A stretch of 64,000 nucleotides of DNA from Forficula auricularia (GCA_024734495.1 JALMQS010000028.1:1-64000), one strand, 5' to 3'; shown: positions 1 through 14,364, numbered from the stretch's first letter. Notes: generated by a model from the letters alone, not told the origin. Numbers and translations are program-made.

Positions 1-884
1 ATTGTCTTGGTGTACTACATTTCAAATATTTTCTTTAATTAATAATAGCTCTAACTTATATATACATACAAAATAATTTAAATTATTTAGCTTCGTAGGT
101 AATTTGTACCTTTATATTTTCAGCCATAAATATAAAAAAAACTTAATAAAATACCTTTCTACAATTGTCTTAATATTTGCAATATTTGCTAAATTTTATT
201 ATTTGTTAATTATTATTATTTTATAGGTTCAATACTGGATGTTACAAGTTGTAAGAAAAACTTTTATATAGGACCAAAAAACTTTATATGCTTTTATGAG
301 TAAAAAATGAACAAGAAAAAACAATTACCTAGATAAAATAAAAATATAATAATGTCTTGCACGATTGAACTTGCAAATTTGAGGGGTGTTTAATAAATTA
401 GCATAACTACTTCAATTCGACTAAAATGCTGAATTACTTCGAAATTTTATTAAAATAAAATTAATAGAAAAAAAAAATTATTGTAAGCAGAAATCTGTAA
501 GTATGTAATTTTGTTCTTTATATAAAAGAATAATTCAATAATTAGCATTGGATGAAGTAATGTTAACCTCCACCTTTTTTGAAGTCGGTTAAAAAAATAA
601 TATTTCAATGAGAAAATGACAGCTGTCATCTGTCAAAAGCAAATGACGTCATTGAATAATTTTCATTTAGCGTTGCTCGTCAAGAAATGACGTGTTCTTA
701 TTCAAAAGCGTTGCTATTTTCACGTGTTAAATTTCTTAAATGTCTCACACTCCAGTATAACTATCACGTGGGGCATTCCACGGGTGTGGCCAAGATAAAG
801 ATCTATTTTCACATTTAATTATGGTTGAATTATTATACTCTTGGTAAATATTTATTTTAAATTAAATAATTTTGTATTATCTAA
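1..884. other. Upstream intergenic sequence, no gene seen
   Basis: AT-rich sequence with no credible coding region on either strand. Around 560-592 there is a short end fragment of the interspersed repeat that finishes with gaagtcggttaaaa, the same family as the foldback at 45470-46172. The remainder shows nothing I can assign. Confidence 0.5.
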
Positions 885-1720
885 AATTAAGGTTTTGTCT
901 GTACATTGCTCCGAATCGCCTCAAATTTTGAATGCACACGTTTCAAGAAAAGTTATGAAACCTCCTCAACAAAATTCCCCTATGTCTGTCCGCGCAAATT
1001 TTGCTCAAAATTAGCATACAAACTGTTGGAGGTTTTTTTTTTATTAAATTTCGTATTTGGATCAGATGTTTTCTAACTTGCTATAGACATTTTTATATTT
1101 TGAGACCATAAGAGGGTTGGGGGGGGAGGCACTAATGGAAATTATCAAATAACTCCTAAACTATTAACTCTACGGCAAATTCTGTTAGAAGCATAGTTGT
1201 AGAGGATGTGATTTCTGACAACTTTTGTTTAAAAGAATACCCCCACCTAAAAAAAACACCCAAAAGGGGTAGAGGGTCAAAAAATGAAAGTTCTAGCGCA
1301 AAATTTGTATACATAATCTGTAGGCCCCTACAAGACTACTAGAAATGCAAAAACATTGCCACCCAAAATGGAGGGGGGGGGGGGTCAAAAAATTAAAAAT
1401 CCCAAGCCTTTGAACCAAACTCATCCAAGTTTTGTATACATAATCTGTGGGTCTCTAGGGATATAGAAATGTAAAAATCGACCACTCGAAATGGGGGGAG
1501 AGTGAAAAAATGAAAATTCTAGACCTTTGGACCAAATTTTATAGATTATCAATACAAAGTAGGTTCGTACATCAAATGTAAAAAAAATAATCCTCTACCC
1601 GGGTTGGTGAGGTTCAGAGGGTGATTAGAGTTAGGTGAAGAGGAGAGAGTCTAGGGGGCATGTAGCTATAGGGTTGGCAATCTGATCGGAGGTGGGTCCA
1701 GGTCCAGGGGAGCAGGATAG
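885..1720 (+). mobile_element. Helitron-like non-autonomous repeat, diverged copy
   Basis: The start (ggttttgtctgtacattg) matches the start of the copy at 48417-48874, and the G-rich right part with ggtccaggg near the end also corresponds. Inside are at least two tandem units of roughly 125 bp containing gtatacataatctgtgggt. The same unit, in reverse orientation, occurs in the family-B elements at 22489, 29868 and 43842. No ORF is present. The Helitron assignment rests on the better-preserved 48417 copy; here the 3' hairpin and CTRR end have decayed. Confidence 0.45.
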
Positions 1721-1880
1721 CTTATTACAATAATTTATTATAAAAGTATCATTTTTATTATTTTTCTATATTATAAAATGATTACTCATTTTTTTTTTAA
1801 TCCTTTTAAGTATTCAAACAAGATAAAAGAGTATTTATCTAGTTTGCCACGCGTCGATCATTTCCTCTCATTCCAGTACA

Positions 1881-1917
1881 TATATAATACTGCTTCCATT
1901 TGATAATCGATTCAGTA
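1881..1917 (+). promoter_or_regulatory. Putative TYMP core promoter: TATA box and initiator
   Basis: A TATATAA box at 1881-1887 is followed about 30 bp later by TCAGTA at 1912-1917, which fits the arthropod initiator consensus TCAGT. The spacing is the canonical TATA-to-start distance. The start codon at 1936 would give a 5' leader of about 22 nt. This is inferred from position and motif only. Confidence 0.5.
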
Positions 1918-1935
1918 CTATTACAGTCATTAAAC

Positions 1936-2053
1936 ATGTCGCGCGTTGTGGACTTAATTGAAAAGAAACGAGATGGAAAGATCCTTACGCGAGAAGATCT
2001 TGAATTATTCATTCAAAGTGCTATAAATGGAGCTGCAAGTGAATCCCAGATAG
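1936..2053 (+). CDS. TYMP: TYMP exon 1
   Basis: Encodes the start [15 protein letters not shown] and residues 1-39 plus one base. The donor G|GTAATA leaves phase 1, completed to Gly40 by exon 2. Confidence 0.9.
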
Positions 2054-5000
2054 GTAATATTTTTTGTTTTCATTAATATTATTTTTAAATTTGTTTATTA
2101 TATTTTCTATATACCTACATGCTTATAGGAGCAATGCTGATGGCAATGTATCTTCAAGGATTAACAGACACAGAAACTCTTCATTTCACTCGTGCCATTT
2201 TAAATTCAGGTATTTTTACAATAAGTTATTCATAATGGTAATGCAAAGAATTTCATTTAATAAACATTTAAAAAATAAGATAATCATGACAACATCAACA
2301 TGACTTTCCCCTAATCTGATCCCTCCCCCTCGTCCATTTATATTTATATGGAGGTAAGGCCTACAAAAAAGGTTTATATAGTAAACATCAGGATAATGAT
2401 ATTTCACGAGTTATTAATTATTTTTAAAAAAATACCATGAGTAGTACGTGCGTTACAATTTCAACCAAAATCTAATCAGCTCTTAATAATTAAAAAAAAC
2501 TTTTAAGCCTTAACGCCGGGATTGTGCTCAATTTTTTCTCAATTTTTGGGATATTTCGAAAAAACGAAACAAATACTTTTCTTTTTCCGACTATTTTAAT
2601 AATACCTCGTACTATATAAGTAAAGTTATAATCATTCTATTAACATTTTAATACGATTTATGATTATATTTTCGGAGTTTATTATGCTTAAACAAAATTG
2701 TTATTATTAATTTTAGCCAGAAGGGTACCTAAGGACTTCTAAAAATTTTACAAAGAGTCCCTCTTATGAGAATTTTTTCGACTGATTATCAAATTTTATT
2801 TTCAAAAAGCTCATTGATTGAGGCTAAACAACTTAATCGAGAATCGTAACAATATAAGAAGAAGAAATGATTTTTCATTTATTTTACTGAAATATCCATT
2901 AAAATGAAAAGAATATTTACTATCTATGCTATTTAATGAGTAATTTTTCTAGAAATGAAAAAAAAATCATTTTATAATTTAATTTTATATCTCGAAAAAA
3001 TATATTTTTGCATATGGACAGCGACCTGTATTAAAAAAATGGCTTGTTTGTACTGATTTCAATGAAGGAAATAGATTTGATGATTCATGGGGAAAAATCA
3101 ATGAGGTGGTGATGAAGGTCCAATCTTCGAAACTATCTATAGTCATTAACAAATAAATGTTATATATATATTTACATATTTATATTCGTTATATACATAT
3201 ATAAATATATATTTATTTGGAGAGGACAAACTCATTGATATCTATTTACCGATTGATTTCCCCTACCCGTGCCTCCCCGTAGTGCAGGGGTGTTATTTAC
3301 GCCACAGATTCTATAATCAATCAGAGAGAAACTTCATTTATTTAATAAAAAAATAGTAGGTAATCAAGTTTCTATTTACATCGAATGTGATCTAAATTAA
3401 AATCATCAATCACCCTATTCACCAAAGTTGTAATATTAAAAAAATGTAATCTTTATATGGGAATAGTGTGCGTATTACTAATTAGAAAATGTAGTAAATA
3501 ATATTTTTTTTTTTTTAATAGTTCTCGAATTTTGAAAAAAATATTGAAGGAATGATTTTGAAGTTGTATTCGATCCAACTTCAATTTAATTTTTTTTTTT
3601 GTGTAGCATTATAAACCTAAATAGTTAAATCAAATTATACTTGGAATGGTCACAAGTATCATTGCTGTATTGAATTTTAAGATTAAAAAAAAAAGATGAA
3701 CGAATATAAACAAATTATATTTTTGAAAATTCATGCATCGAATTGATTTGTCTGTGGGCTATGTTTAATCCGGAGAATCGGAGCTGAAAATAGATAATAA
3801 AAAAAAAAAAAATATTCTATTATTTTGAAGAAATAATTTGCTGCCGAGTCAAAGGGCGTTCAATCTTACATAAGCCCCATATCAGAAGCAATAGCATCTA
3901 GAGACAGGCTCCGGAATAGAGCTCGTATAATCATTTTTTTCTTCTATCTTACTTTGAAAGAACTCTGAAGCCTAGAAATCAACAAATTTGAACGAATTCG
4001 GTCTGGCGTTTCCGACACGACCCTAGATGAAACAAGAAAAATGGGATCTGCCTTTATCTTCCGGCATCCGAGTAATCATCCTACCAACGAGTGTGTGGAG
4101 ATCGGAACGGACCTGATGCTTCATATAGCCCATCCATAGACGAGCCCATGATTCCCAGCCTTTAAAATCTTATATAAATATAAATTTTATTATTCACTCA
4201 TAAAGCAACCTTTATATTTTTTTCTTCATAAATAATCTGCAACGGATCGTTGCTAAACTTTATCCAAAGTCATTTTAAATATTAATATGTTTATTCCTTT
4301 ATGATCAATCAGATATCACTGGCTATTTTAAGTCCATGTTGACTTAAAATCAAAAATAACTATCGATTCTTATCTAATACTTTTGAGGAATAACCTTATT
4401 ACATTTCAGTTTTTATGTTTGGCCATGTACGGGTGTGAAACCTGGACAATTAGAAAAGCGGAGAGAAAGAGATTAGAGGCTTTCGAAATGTGGTGCTACA
4501 GAAGAATGATGAATATCAAATGGATGGATAAAATTACAAATGAAGAAGTTCTTGGAAGAATGGGAGAAAGAAGAACCTTGTGGAAGAGTCTGAAGAAGAG
4601 AAGAGGTCAGATGATGGGGCACACACTGAGACATGGGGGACTGCTTAGGGATATCTTGGAGGGGGAGGTCGGAAAGAAAAGGGGAAGGGGAAGACCCAGA
4701 TTAGAATATTTCAACCAAATAATTGGGGATATGGGATGCCAGACATTTAGAGAGGTCAAACAGCTGGCGGGGGACAGAGTCGAGTGGAGACGGATTGTTG
4801 CATCAAACCAGTCTTAGGACTGTATACTCAATGATGATGATGATGTTTGGCCATGATTAACATATTAAACCGACCTAATGAATAAATTTTAAGGAATATA
4901 AAAAAGTACTAACTTACTCTAGAGCACTGATTCTAAACCTTTTTTTATTGCGGCACACTTTTAACAATTTCAAAATTTGGCGGCACACTAACAATCAGAT

Positions 5001-8000
5001 TTTAAAATAAAAATAATTTTGTCAAAAAAAATTATTATTAAAAAAGACCAATCATACCTTTGAATATGTTTTATTTAAGTTTGAGAACACAATACTGCAT
5101 AGCAAATATATAAATTCATAAATTCAACCACACAACAAGCAAGTAAATAGCAAACTGAACTAAATTCACGTGCAGCTAAATCGACCCAACCCCTAAATGC
5201 GCATACAAAGTCCTTTTTTTAAAAAATAGCTAAGCCGATATATAATTATATAAAAAATATATATTTGTGGGAAATTAATTGTTTAATTAAGTATTTAATT
5301 TAGTGAATTATATTGATTTCAGTTTAAGATCATTCATATGTTTGCCACATGTCCGTCTGGGCTTTCTGCCCTTGTGAAGGTCGCATTCTTTCTTTTAGCG
5401 AGCATTGTGCCCAAGGGCTGGTCGGCTGACATGGCACCCCCACCCCACTTATATGCATGTGTGTATGTGTTGCTGCTGAAGGAATGTTAGTTGCAACTGC
5501 AAGCCAGATAGTTGAAAGCGAGTGATGGTTAAGACATGTTTGTCGATGTGTTAGCTTATAGTTGAATACGGGCTTTGCTTAAAGATGGTTGTTGATAGTG
5601 ATGTATTAATTAACGATGTTCTATGATGTTTTAACGATGACCCCCTAGACACGAAAATGTATTACCCCCCCTTTTGTAAATAAATATATATTTAAAGAAT
5701 AAATAAGTGTGTTATTTCACCCCTATGAGCGAAGGGGGCGAAACCAGCCCCCTACATATTTTTTAAGCTTAATTATTTAGCTTTACATTAAATTATGTGA
5801 ATTGAATGGCTGAACTGGAAAAAATAATAACTCATTAGATAAAAGTACATACAAAATAATGTTTATTGTTTGAATTTCTAAAGTTTGGCGGCACACTTCG
5901 AGAATTTCCCGGCACACAAAAGTGCCGCGGCACAGTGGTTGAGAATCACTGCTCTAGAGTAAAGTACTTTAAAATATAATTTTATTAAAAACTTTATATA
6001 ACCTTTATTTTGGCTCTCAAGGAATTTAATTAGAGTATTAAATTTCATCAAAATTGGTCAAGTCATTTTCAAGATATTTAGAAAAAACTAAAAAAAGTAA
6101 CGGAATAAAGTACTAATGTTTGTGGACCTATATGTACCAAAAACTAATCAGCGCTACATTTTGTTAAAGTAGGTTTTCAATTTCATTTCAATCGGTTGAA
6201 CGGTGTGGAAAAAAAAGACGAATAAAAAAATGGCTAACTTAATATATTCTTATATGAATAGATCTCGAAGGGTGAAGAATAAATAAAAGTTTGGATATTA
6301 ATAAACTACAACTATACCTCTCTTTCAAGTTTCAGCTTTATCTCTCTAAAAAAATGTCCAAATTAGTAAAAAGGATTTTTAGCCCAGTAAATAGGGGTGT
6401 TTCACCTTACAATAATTGCGGGAAAAGATTTTTTTTTTAGTATCGTTTGATATGGTGTGGGTATGCTAAATCTAAGTTTGAGACCTCGAAAGTGTGGGGG
6501 ACAACTTTTGGTGGCCGAAAAACAGAAATTTTCGGACTTTTTCCAGTTTTTTGCTTATAACTCGAAAACTGTTCACATTTTGTAAATAGCCGTAACAAAA
6601 TTTCGCGCTGATTAAAAAAAAGAAATACAAAATTGGTCCAGTAGTTCGATTTTTAATGGAGATCCAAAAAACAGCCCCCGGATTCACTTTTGAATATGCC
6701 AAAAACTCGAACGTTTTTCGATTTTTTCCCATTTTGACCATGAAGGAGCACGTTTTCGACAAAGACCACTCTACAGATTTTGAAACTAGATTAAATTTTC
6801 TATAATTGAAACATAGTTTCATCTTAATTGGATAATCGTAACCCGTGCCGCAATGAGGTTGAAGTTTTGAAAAAATGCAATTTTTTGCAAAAAATCGAAG
6901 TTTTACTTCATAAAATGAAAAACACTCATCCAAGAAACTTGATTCCTATCTCATTGTCTAGGAAATTTTGTTGACTTGAACGTTTACTTGGACCTTGTTT
7001 TTATTACAACTCTTAGATTTTTAGGAAATTTTATTTACTTGGACCACTTTTTTTTATAAAACTCTTAGATTTATAGATATCCTACATTTTCTGGACATGA
7101 TATGATCCGAATCCTCAAAAGCGTCATGGAAAATAGTGAATATCTATAAATCTAAGAATTTTATCAAAAAAGTAGTCCAAGTAAACTTTCAAGCCAACAA
7201 AATTTCCTAGAGAATGAGACAGAAATCAAGTTTCTAGGATAAGTGGTTTTCATTTTATGAAGGAAAAACTGCGATTTTTTGAAAAACTGGATGGATCATT
7301 TCCTTTCATGGAAAATGGTGGATATCTATAAATCTAAGATTTTTAACAAAAAAATGGTCCACGTAAACGTTCAAGTAAACAAAATTTCCTACAGAATGAG
7401 ATAGGAATCAAGTTTCTAGGATGAGTGGATTTCATTTTATGATGGAAAAACTGCTATTTTTTCAAAAAATTGCAGTTTTTCAAAACTTTAACCTCATTGC
7501 GGCACGGGTTACCATTATCCAATTAAAATAAAACTTTAATTGAATTGTAGAAAATTTAATCTAGTTTCAAAATGTATAGAGTGGCCTTTGTCGAAAACGT
7601 GCTCCTTCATGGTCAAAATGGGAAAAAAACCGAAGAGTGCTAGTTTTTGGGATATTCAAAAGTGATCCCGGCTGCTGATTTTTGGATCCCCATTAAAAAT
7701 CGAACTACTGGACCAAATTTGTATTTTTTTTAATCGACGCCAAATTTTGTCCTCTTTAATTTACTATAGAACGGTTATTTACAAAATGTGAACTGTTTTC
7801 GAATTATAAGCAAGAAACTGGAAAAAGTCCGAAAATTTCTGTTTTTCGACCACCAAAAGTTGTCCCCCACACTTTCGAGGTCTCAAACTTAGATTTGGCA
7901 TACCCACACCATACTAAACGATCCTAGAAAAAATCTTTTCCCGCAATTAATGTAAGCTGAACCACATTTTGGATCCTCTATTTACAGGGCTATTCCGAGT

Positions 8001-11000
8001 ATTGAAAAAAATTGCACTCATTCCACAAATTGATATTTGCCTAAATATACAAAGATGAATTAAAAGATGCAAACTTAGAAAATGGATATTGTTCAAAGGT
8101 CACAGATAACGTGAGGTTATTTGATAGCCTATATTTAATACGATATTACGATTATCGTATTTATTAATCTATTAAGATTATAATGTTTATAATTGCGTGA
8201 AAAACTTTAATAAAGAAACAATACATAATAAACATTCATTACATCAGAGTAAAAACAGAACAAGCAAAGCACCCTCTTCATAAAGGTTGTCTAATATATA
8301 GTATATAATAAAAAATCTTGGAAATCTTCAATAAATATACGCCAGTGTGAGATTTTTACTCACTAAGGCCGAAATCAGAGGGTGGCGGGGGTGAAAATAT
8401 CCCCCCCCCCCTCTCCTCTCCTCTGATAGTTGATTTGTCCACAAATAGTTGTATACTCCAAGTAGTATATATACTACTTGGAGTATAATCGTTCAATTGT
8501 TTTTTCAGATCCAACAATAAATATTACTAATAATTAGTAACGAAGCTGTTGAAGCTTTTATTTTTGTGATTAATTTGATTAAAGTTTGAATTTTTATTTA
8601 AATCACACATGATTAATTTATAATTATTTATTGAAACAAATAATTAATATATAAATACATGTATTTATATTGTAATTATTTGTTTCAATAAATAATTATA
8701 AATTAATCATGTGTGATTTAAATAAAAATTCAAACTTTAATTACTAATAGTTGATGATTTATAAGGAGAAATCAAACGATCTTGTTTCGAAATATACCCC
8801 CGGCGAATGGGACAAAAGAATTAGTACACAAAATTAATTAGATAAATAACTTGTAATTAAAAATAAAAATAGATTTGAACGGTTCTATACACATATGCAT
8901 CAAGCACAATTTTTAATATTGTAGATTTGAATATCAACTTTAATGTATAATAAGTTGGTGGGTCAGGTTGGCCTAGTGGGTAACGTTCATGCCTTCGAAT
9001 CAAGCTAGCGCGAGTTCAAGCCCGACTTTAATCTGATTCCTACATAATAGAGAAAAAATAAATTAATTTAAAGTATCGTAAAATGGCTAATGGTTAAAGC
9101 CGAGAAAACAAAAAAAATAATTAGTTAATGTAAGTTGACGATGAATTATAATGCTGTATCTCCGCTGTGTAATTATAATAAATATGAATATAATGACTAG
9201 AAATTAATAACCTCAATACAAATTAATATGGTGAATGCAAATAAATTTGTTGTATAAAAATGTCGGCCCGCTGGCCTGAAATACACTGGTTCGAGACTGA
9301 GTCTCGGCAGATATTTGCAGTCGCCTCCTCTTGGAAAGCAATGGCGAACGACCAAGAGTAGTAACCTCTCCAAACTAGCCGTTCGGAACCGGCGTTAAAA
9401 AGTAGGTCCCGTATATCTGTGTAAAAACAGCTAAACACACTCAGCACAGGTATATGTGGAGAGGAGCCGATATGTCAGGGAGACCTGATATGGCACTTAA
9501 AGAAGAAAAAGAAATAAATTTCGTAAATATAAATTAACTACTGTTTGTTATATATAATATAATAATATATATGAAAATGGGTGTGCTTCAATCTCCCTCT
9601 TTTCCCCCCTTTTCTATATTCACATGTACGCTTAACGACTGCATAAGAAGTTACATTTTCATCTAGCCTCACGACGTACACGATTTTTTTTCAGGAACTG
9701 TTCTGAAATGGGATCCAGAATGGATTTCCAAAAGACTATTAGCTGATAAACATAGTACTGGAGGGGTTGGTGATAAAATTTCAATTGTCCTGGCCCCTGC
9801 TATGGCAGCTTGTGGTTTAAAAGTACCGATGATTTCTGGAAGAGGACTTGCCCACACTGGAGGAACCCTTGACAAATTGGAGAGTATTCCAGGTATTTAA
9901 TATAACTTTAATATAATGATATCTGCTTCGAAAATAAATTTGAGAATTATGTCTTATGCTGGTAAATATATTATATACATTTTTTTTATTACTTTTTCTT
10001 CTCATAAATTATATTATTTTAGTAATTATGATACGTTTTTCCTTTTTAATAATCTCCTAATATTAAAATATATTTAAGAGCCAAGTTTACGGGCTACAAA
10101 GGTTGTACCTTTTTGGTGCAACTTCTTGTATCAATATCATCATTATAAAAAAAAAAGTATGGTAGCCGAATAACCGGGTTTCGGATTATTAAAAAGATTT
10201 GATAAACGGAAACCGGTTAACCAAAAAACCGGACTACTAGTCATGTTTAGCACGCGAACGGGCTCCCAAGTAATACCGGTTTTTCGGTTTCAGATTATCA
10301 ATTTTTTTTAATAAACTGGAAAAATGAATTCATAAATCTTCTGATAAAAAGTATAAAATTGAAATTCTTTACCGTGAGCTAAAATGAAGAGAACGACAAA
10401 TAAAAAAAAAGACGAGTATGGTAGTCGAATAACCGATTTTCAGTTTATTAAAAAAAAATTGATAATCTGAAATCCGTTATCCAAAAAAGCTGTATTACTT
10501 GGGACCCTTTCGAGAGCTAAACATGACTAGTAATCCGGTTTTTTGGTTAACAGGTTTCAGTATATCAATTTTTTTTAGTAAACCGAAAACCGGCTTTTCG
10601 GCTACCATACTCGGTTTTTTTTATAATGATATTGATACAAGAAGTAGAACTAAAAAGGTACAACCTCTGTAATCCATAGTGGATCCTTGAATCGTGAAAA
10701 TAAGAAGAGATTTAAGGATCGGGCCGTAGTCGAAGGTAATCGTGTGAATGCGGGTCTTGAAAGATTTATTATTATTTATTAATTAATAAAGGGTTAGTTC
10801 AGTCACATAAAATAAATAAATAGAGTAATTTTAGATAATTAACATTATTTATTAGATAGATTTACTAAACAGTATCGGTTACCCCTGGTAGACAGCATCT
10901 TCAGTAGTACTGAAAATTGAAACATTTTTTTATATATACAATTACTATATACAAAATAAATAATAAACTATTTAGTAAATCTATCTAATAATAATGTTAA

Positions 11001-14000
11001 TTGTCTAAAATTAGTCTATTTATTTATTTTATGTGACTGAACAAACCCTTTAATGAATAAAACTTTTTCGTCCGTAACTTGAAGAATACATGTAAAAATA
11101 ATAGTTTGATAATAAAAACAGAAATACACATATTCTATGAAAGAATATTATTTAAAAAAATTTTAAATTCCAGGATATACGTGTACTCTGGATTATGAAT
11201 TATTGTTTAACGCTTTGAAGGATGCTGGATGTTTTATTGCTGCAGCATCTGAGACAATCGCACCCGGAGATAAATATTTATATCGGATTCGTGATGTGAC
11301 TGCAACTATTTCATCAAATCCTCTTATTGTTGGTAAGTTGTTCAGTGTAAAACGAGCTAAAGCGAAAGTAAAAAGAAAAGAAAAAATAATATTTGAAGAA
11401 ACATGTGACACAGTGTCTGGGATTTAAAAATCCTATCTTTTTTAATGTCTCATGAGTTATACATTTCAAAACAACTCATGCTATAGATCCCGAAAAGTTT
11501 TAAAGTTTAATTTTTTATTTATTTTGATTTTTGGCCTCGGATACTAGATTTCATTTAGTATGACACTTTATTCAAGTGTTAATAATTTTAGTGAAGGAGC
11601 TGGAATAAGCAGTGGCGTACCTAAGGTAGGTGCGGTCCGCACCGGGCGGCACATATTTTGGGGCGGCATTTTTTATATTTATTTATAGCTGTAAAAAAAC
11701 AACTTGTTCACTCAATATTAAATTTTCACGAATTATGAATTACTATATGATTTCGAATATTTTCCCTCGTCGTCAAGTAAATGTAGGGCAGAAAATATTA
11801 TCTCTAAAAATTTTGCTCGGATACAGACATCAATGGTGGTAATTTTTTTTCGTAAATTAGGTATATGTTGTGTCTCATAGGTGGGGAATCTACTGACTCC
11901 CTAAGTTTCTTGTGGCCTTTAAAAAAGTACCTTGTATTTTTATAAAAGTCGCATTTATAGGTATATCAACTTATTCGGCCTCCTTTTTATTACTCCCTAA
12001 TTTAAATATGGCAATCAATGGTAAAAAAGTTCCCCACCTATAGTTTTTCTCAATTACAAATATTTATTTATATAAAAAAACGCCATTTGATTGACTTAGA
12101 AAGGGCGGCAAATTGGAGACCGCCCCGGGAGGCAAAAGTTCTAGGTACTGGGAATAAGCCAGTCAAATTTTTGTTGTGAGCGTGGCTTGAATTCCGGGCT
12201 CCCGCTTAATCATTTCTATCAGGGATGATGAAAAAGACATGTTACACGATCGACCTACCCGGGCCCTGAGATTTGATTAAAAAGAAGTATTATCTTTTGG
12301 AGGGAGGACTAGTAGAAGGAGGAGAAGCACCCCATAGATAATGAAAAGTACAAATTCTGAATAAAATATTTTATTGGCAGGTCATTTTCATTCTTTTAAA
12401 AAGCGTGGTGGTTTTTACCTTTTTTAAAACGTCGGTTTTTAAAAAATTGAAAATGCCAATAAATTATTTTATTCAGAATTTATACTTTTCATTATTCTTG
12501 AGCTCTCCATTAATTAAAAAGAAATCACAAAGGCCATGTGAAATATCTAATTGGATTTGTTTGATTACTTATTATTATTGAAAAGAGTATTCATTCTTTC
12601 AAGGATCAAACCCCAGTGCCAAATTCGTTGATACAAATAATAAGACACTAGTTGTACTAAAGAACGTTTCCTTAAAAAAAATTTATAATATCAAACCTGT
12701 GTATAAATGAATATAATTTTTTTTTAGCATCAATTATATCTAAAAAAGTTGCGGAAGGCACCCGGGCACTTGTGATTGATATCAAAGTGGGAACAGCTGC
12801 TTTTTTAAAAGATGTTGAGAGTGCTAGAATACTTGCCGAAAAACTTATTGATGTATCTGGTAAGCTTGGAGTGAAAACACATGTGACTCTTTCAAAAATG
12901 TACAATCCAATTGGACGAGCTGTGGGAAATGCTCTCGAAATTGCCGAATGTATTGAATTAATGCAGGGCAAAGGACCTGCAGATATTCGAGAACTTGTTA
13001 TGATTCAAGGTATTTTTACTCAATTTTTTTATATCTTTTGTCATCAAATGAAAAAAAAAATATTTATGATGAACTAAGAAAATTATATATATATATATAC
13101 GAGCTGATCCAGGCGTGCCTTCGGCACGCCCTCTACAGCTCGGCCCTCCAGGCAGGTGGCCCTGGCGGGCAGCGTCTCGGCATGTGATTATTAGGTCTGT
13201 AATATATATTTGTAATATTTGGCCCCTCTTTCGCCCCCACGCACTCATTTTGGCTATTGATTTTTACAGCATACATTTTATATAGTCTTAAAAACTAACA
13301 TTACAAAATTTGATCTATATCGGAGAGAGTATTAATTTTTTGCCCCCACTCACATTTTGGGAGGTTTAAATTATTTTTTAGATATTTAGAAATATTTAGA
13401 TATTTGCAAATAAATAACTCTCAGTTTTCTAAAGAGTAAATGTACAAAAAACTAAAAATTTCTATGTTTTGCCCCCCCCCCCTCTTTCGCCCCCATACAG
13501 TCAATTTTGATAGTCAATTTTTACAGGAATAGTTTCTTAAAGTAATAAAGAATAATTCTACAAAATTTGATCAAGATCGGAGAGTTTTAATTTTTGCCCC
13601 CACTCACATTTTGGATAGTTGAAGGGGGGTCGGATTACAAAAAATCTTGAAATTATTTTTTAGATATTTGCAAATAAATAATCCAGTTTTCTAAAGAGTA
13701 AATGTACAAAAAAGCTAAAAATTTCTATAATTCCCCCCCCCCCCTTCGCCCCCATACAGTCAATTTTGATAGTTGATTTTTACAGGAATAGTTTCTTAAA
13801 GAAATAAAGAATAAGTCTACAAAATTTGATCAAGATAGGAGAGAGTTTTAATTTTTGCCCCCACTCACATTTTGGATAGTTGGGAGTTGAATTTCAAAAA
13901 ATCCTGAAATCACTTTTTAGATATTTGTATTTAGAATTTTATTAAGTAAAAATCAAGCAGATATCTTATCGTTCTTAATTGAAAATGCATAATTAGTGTA

Positions 14001-14333
14001 AACACATTGCAAAGATATTTTGCCCCTTTTGACCCCTTTAGGGGTCGAATTTCAAAAAATCCTTAAAATAAGTTTTTAGATATTTTAATTTAGTATTTTT
14101 ATAAGTAAAAAGCAAATAGATATTTTATCGTCCTTAAGAGATATCGCATAATCAGTGAAAATACACTTTGCCCCCTTTGACCCCTTTAGGGGTCGAATTT
14201 CGAAAAATCCTTTCTTAGTGAGCCCCTATGTCATAGATGTAATATCCTCTCCAAATTTCATGTTTCTATGTCCAGTGGTTCTGGCTGTTTTGATGATGAG
14301 TGAGTGAGTGAGTGAGTGTATCGGGCAAAGATT

Positions 14334-14364
<31 letters not shown>

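Noticed and set aside
4383..4427. Start codon and first residues of the 144-codon ORF
   Set aside because: These bases are intron sequence plus the target duplication; the LINE begins at 4428.
6472..6933. 153-codon minus-strand ORF
   Set aside because: Lies wholly inside one arm of the foldback at 6382-7990, is rich in F, K and S as AT-rich DNA gives by chance, and has no family resemblance.
12345..12500. Hammerhead ribozyme
   Set aside because: Only the acgtcggttttta side sequence is present; CUGANGA and stem II are missing.
14280..14360. CRISPR-like or satellite array
   Set aside because: Simple (gagt)n and (ta)n runs at the edge of an interspersed repeat, with no spacer structure.
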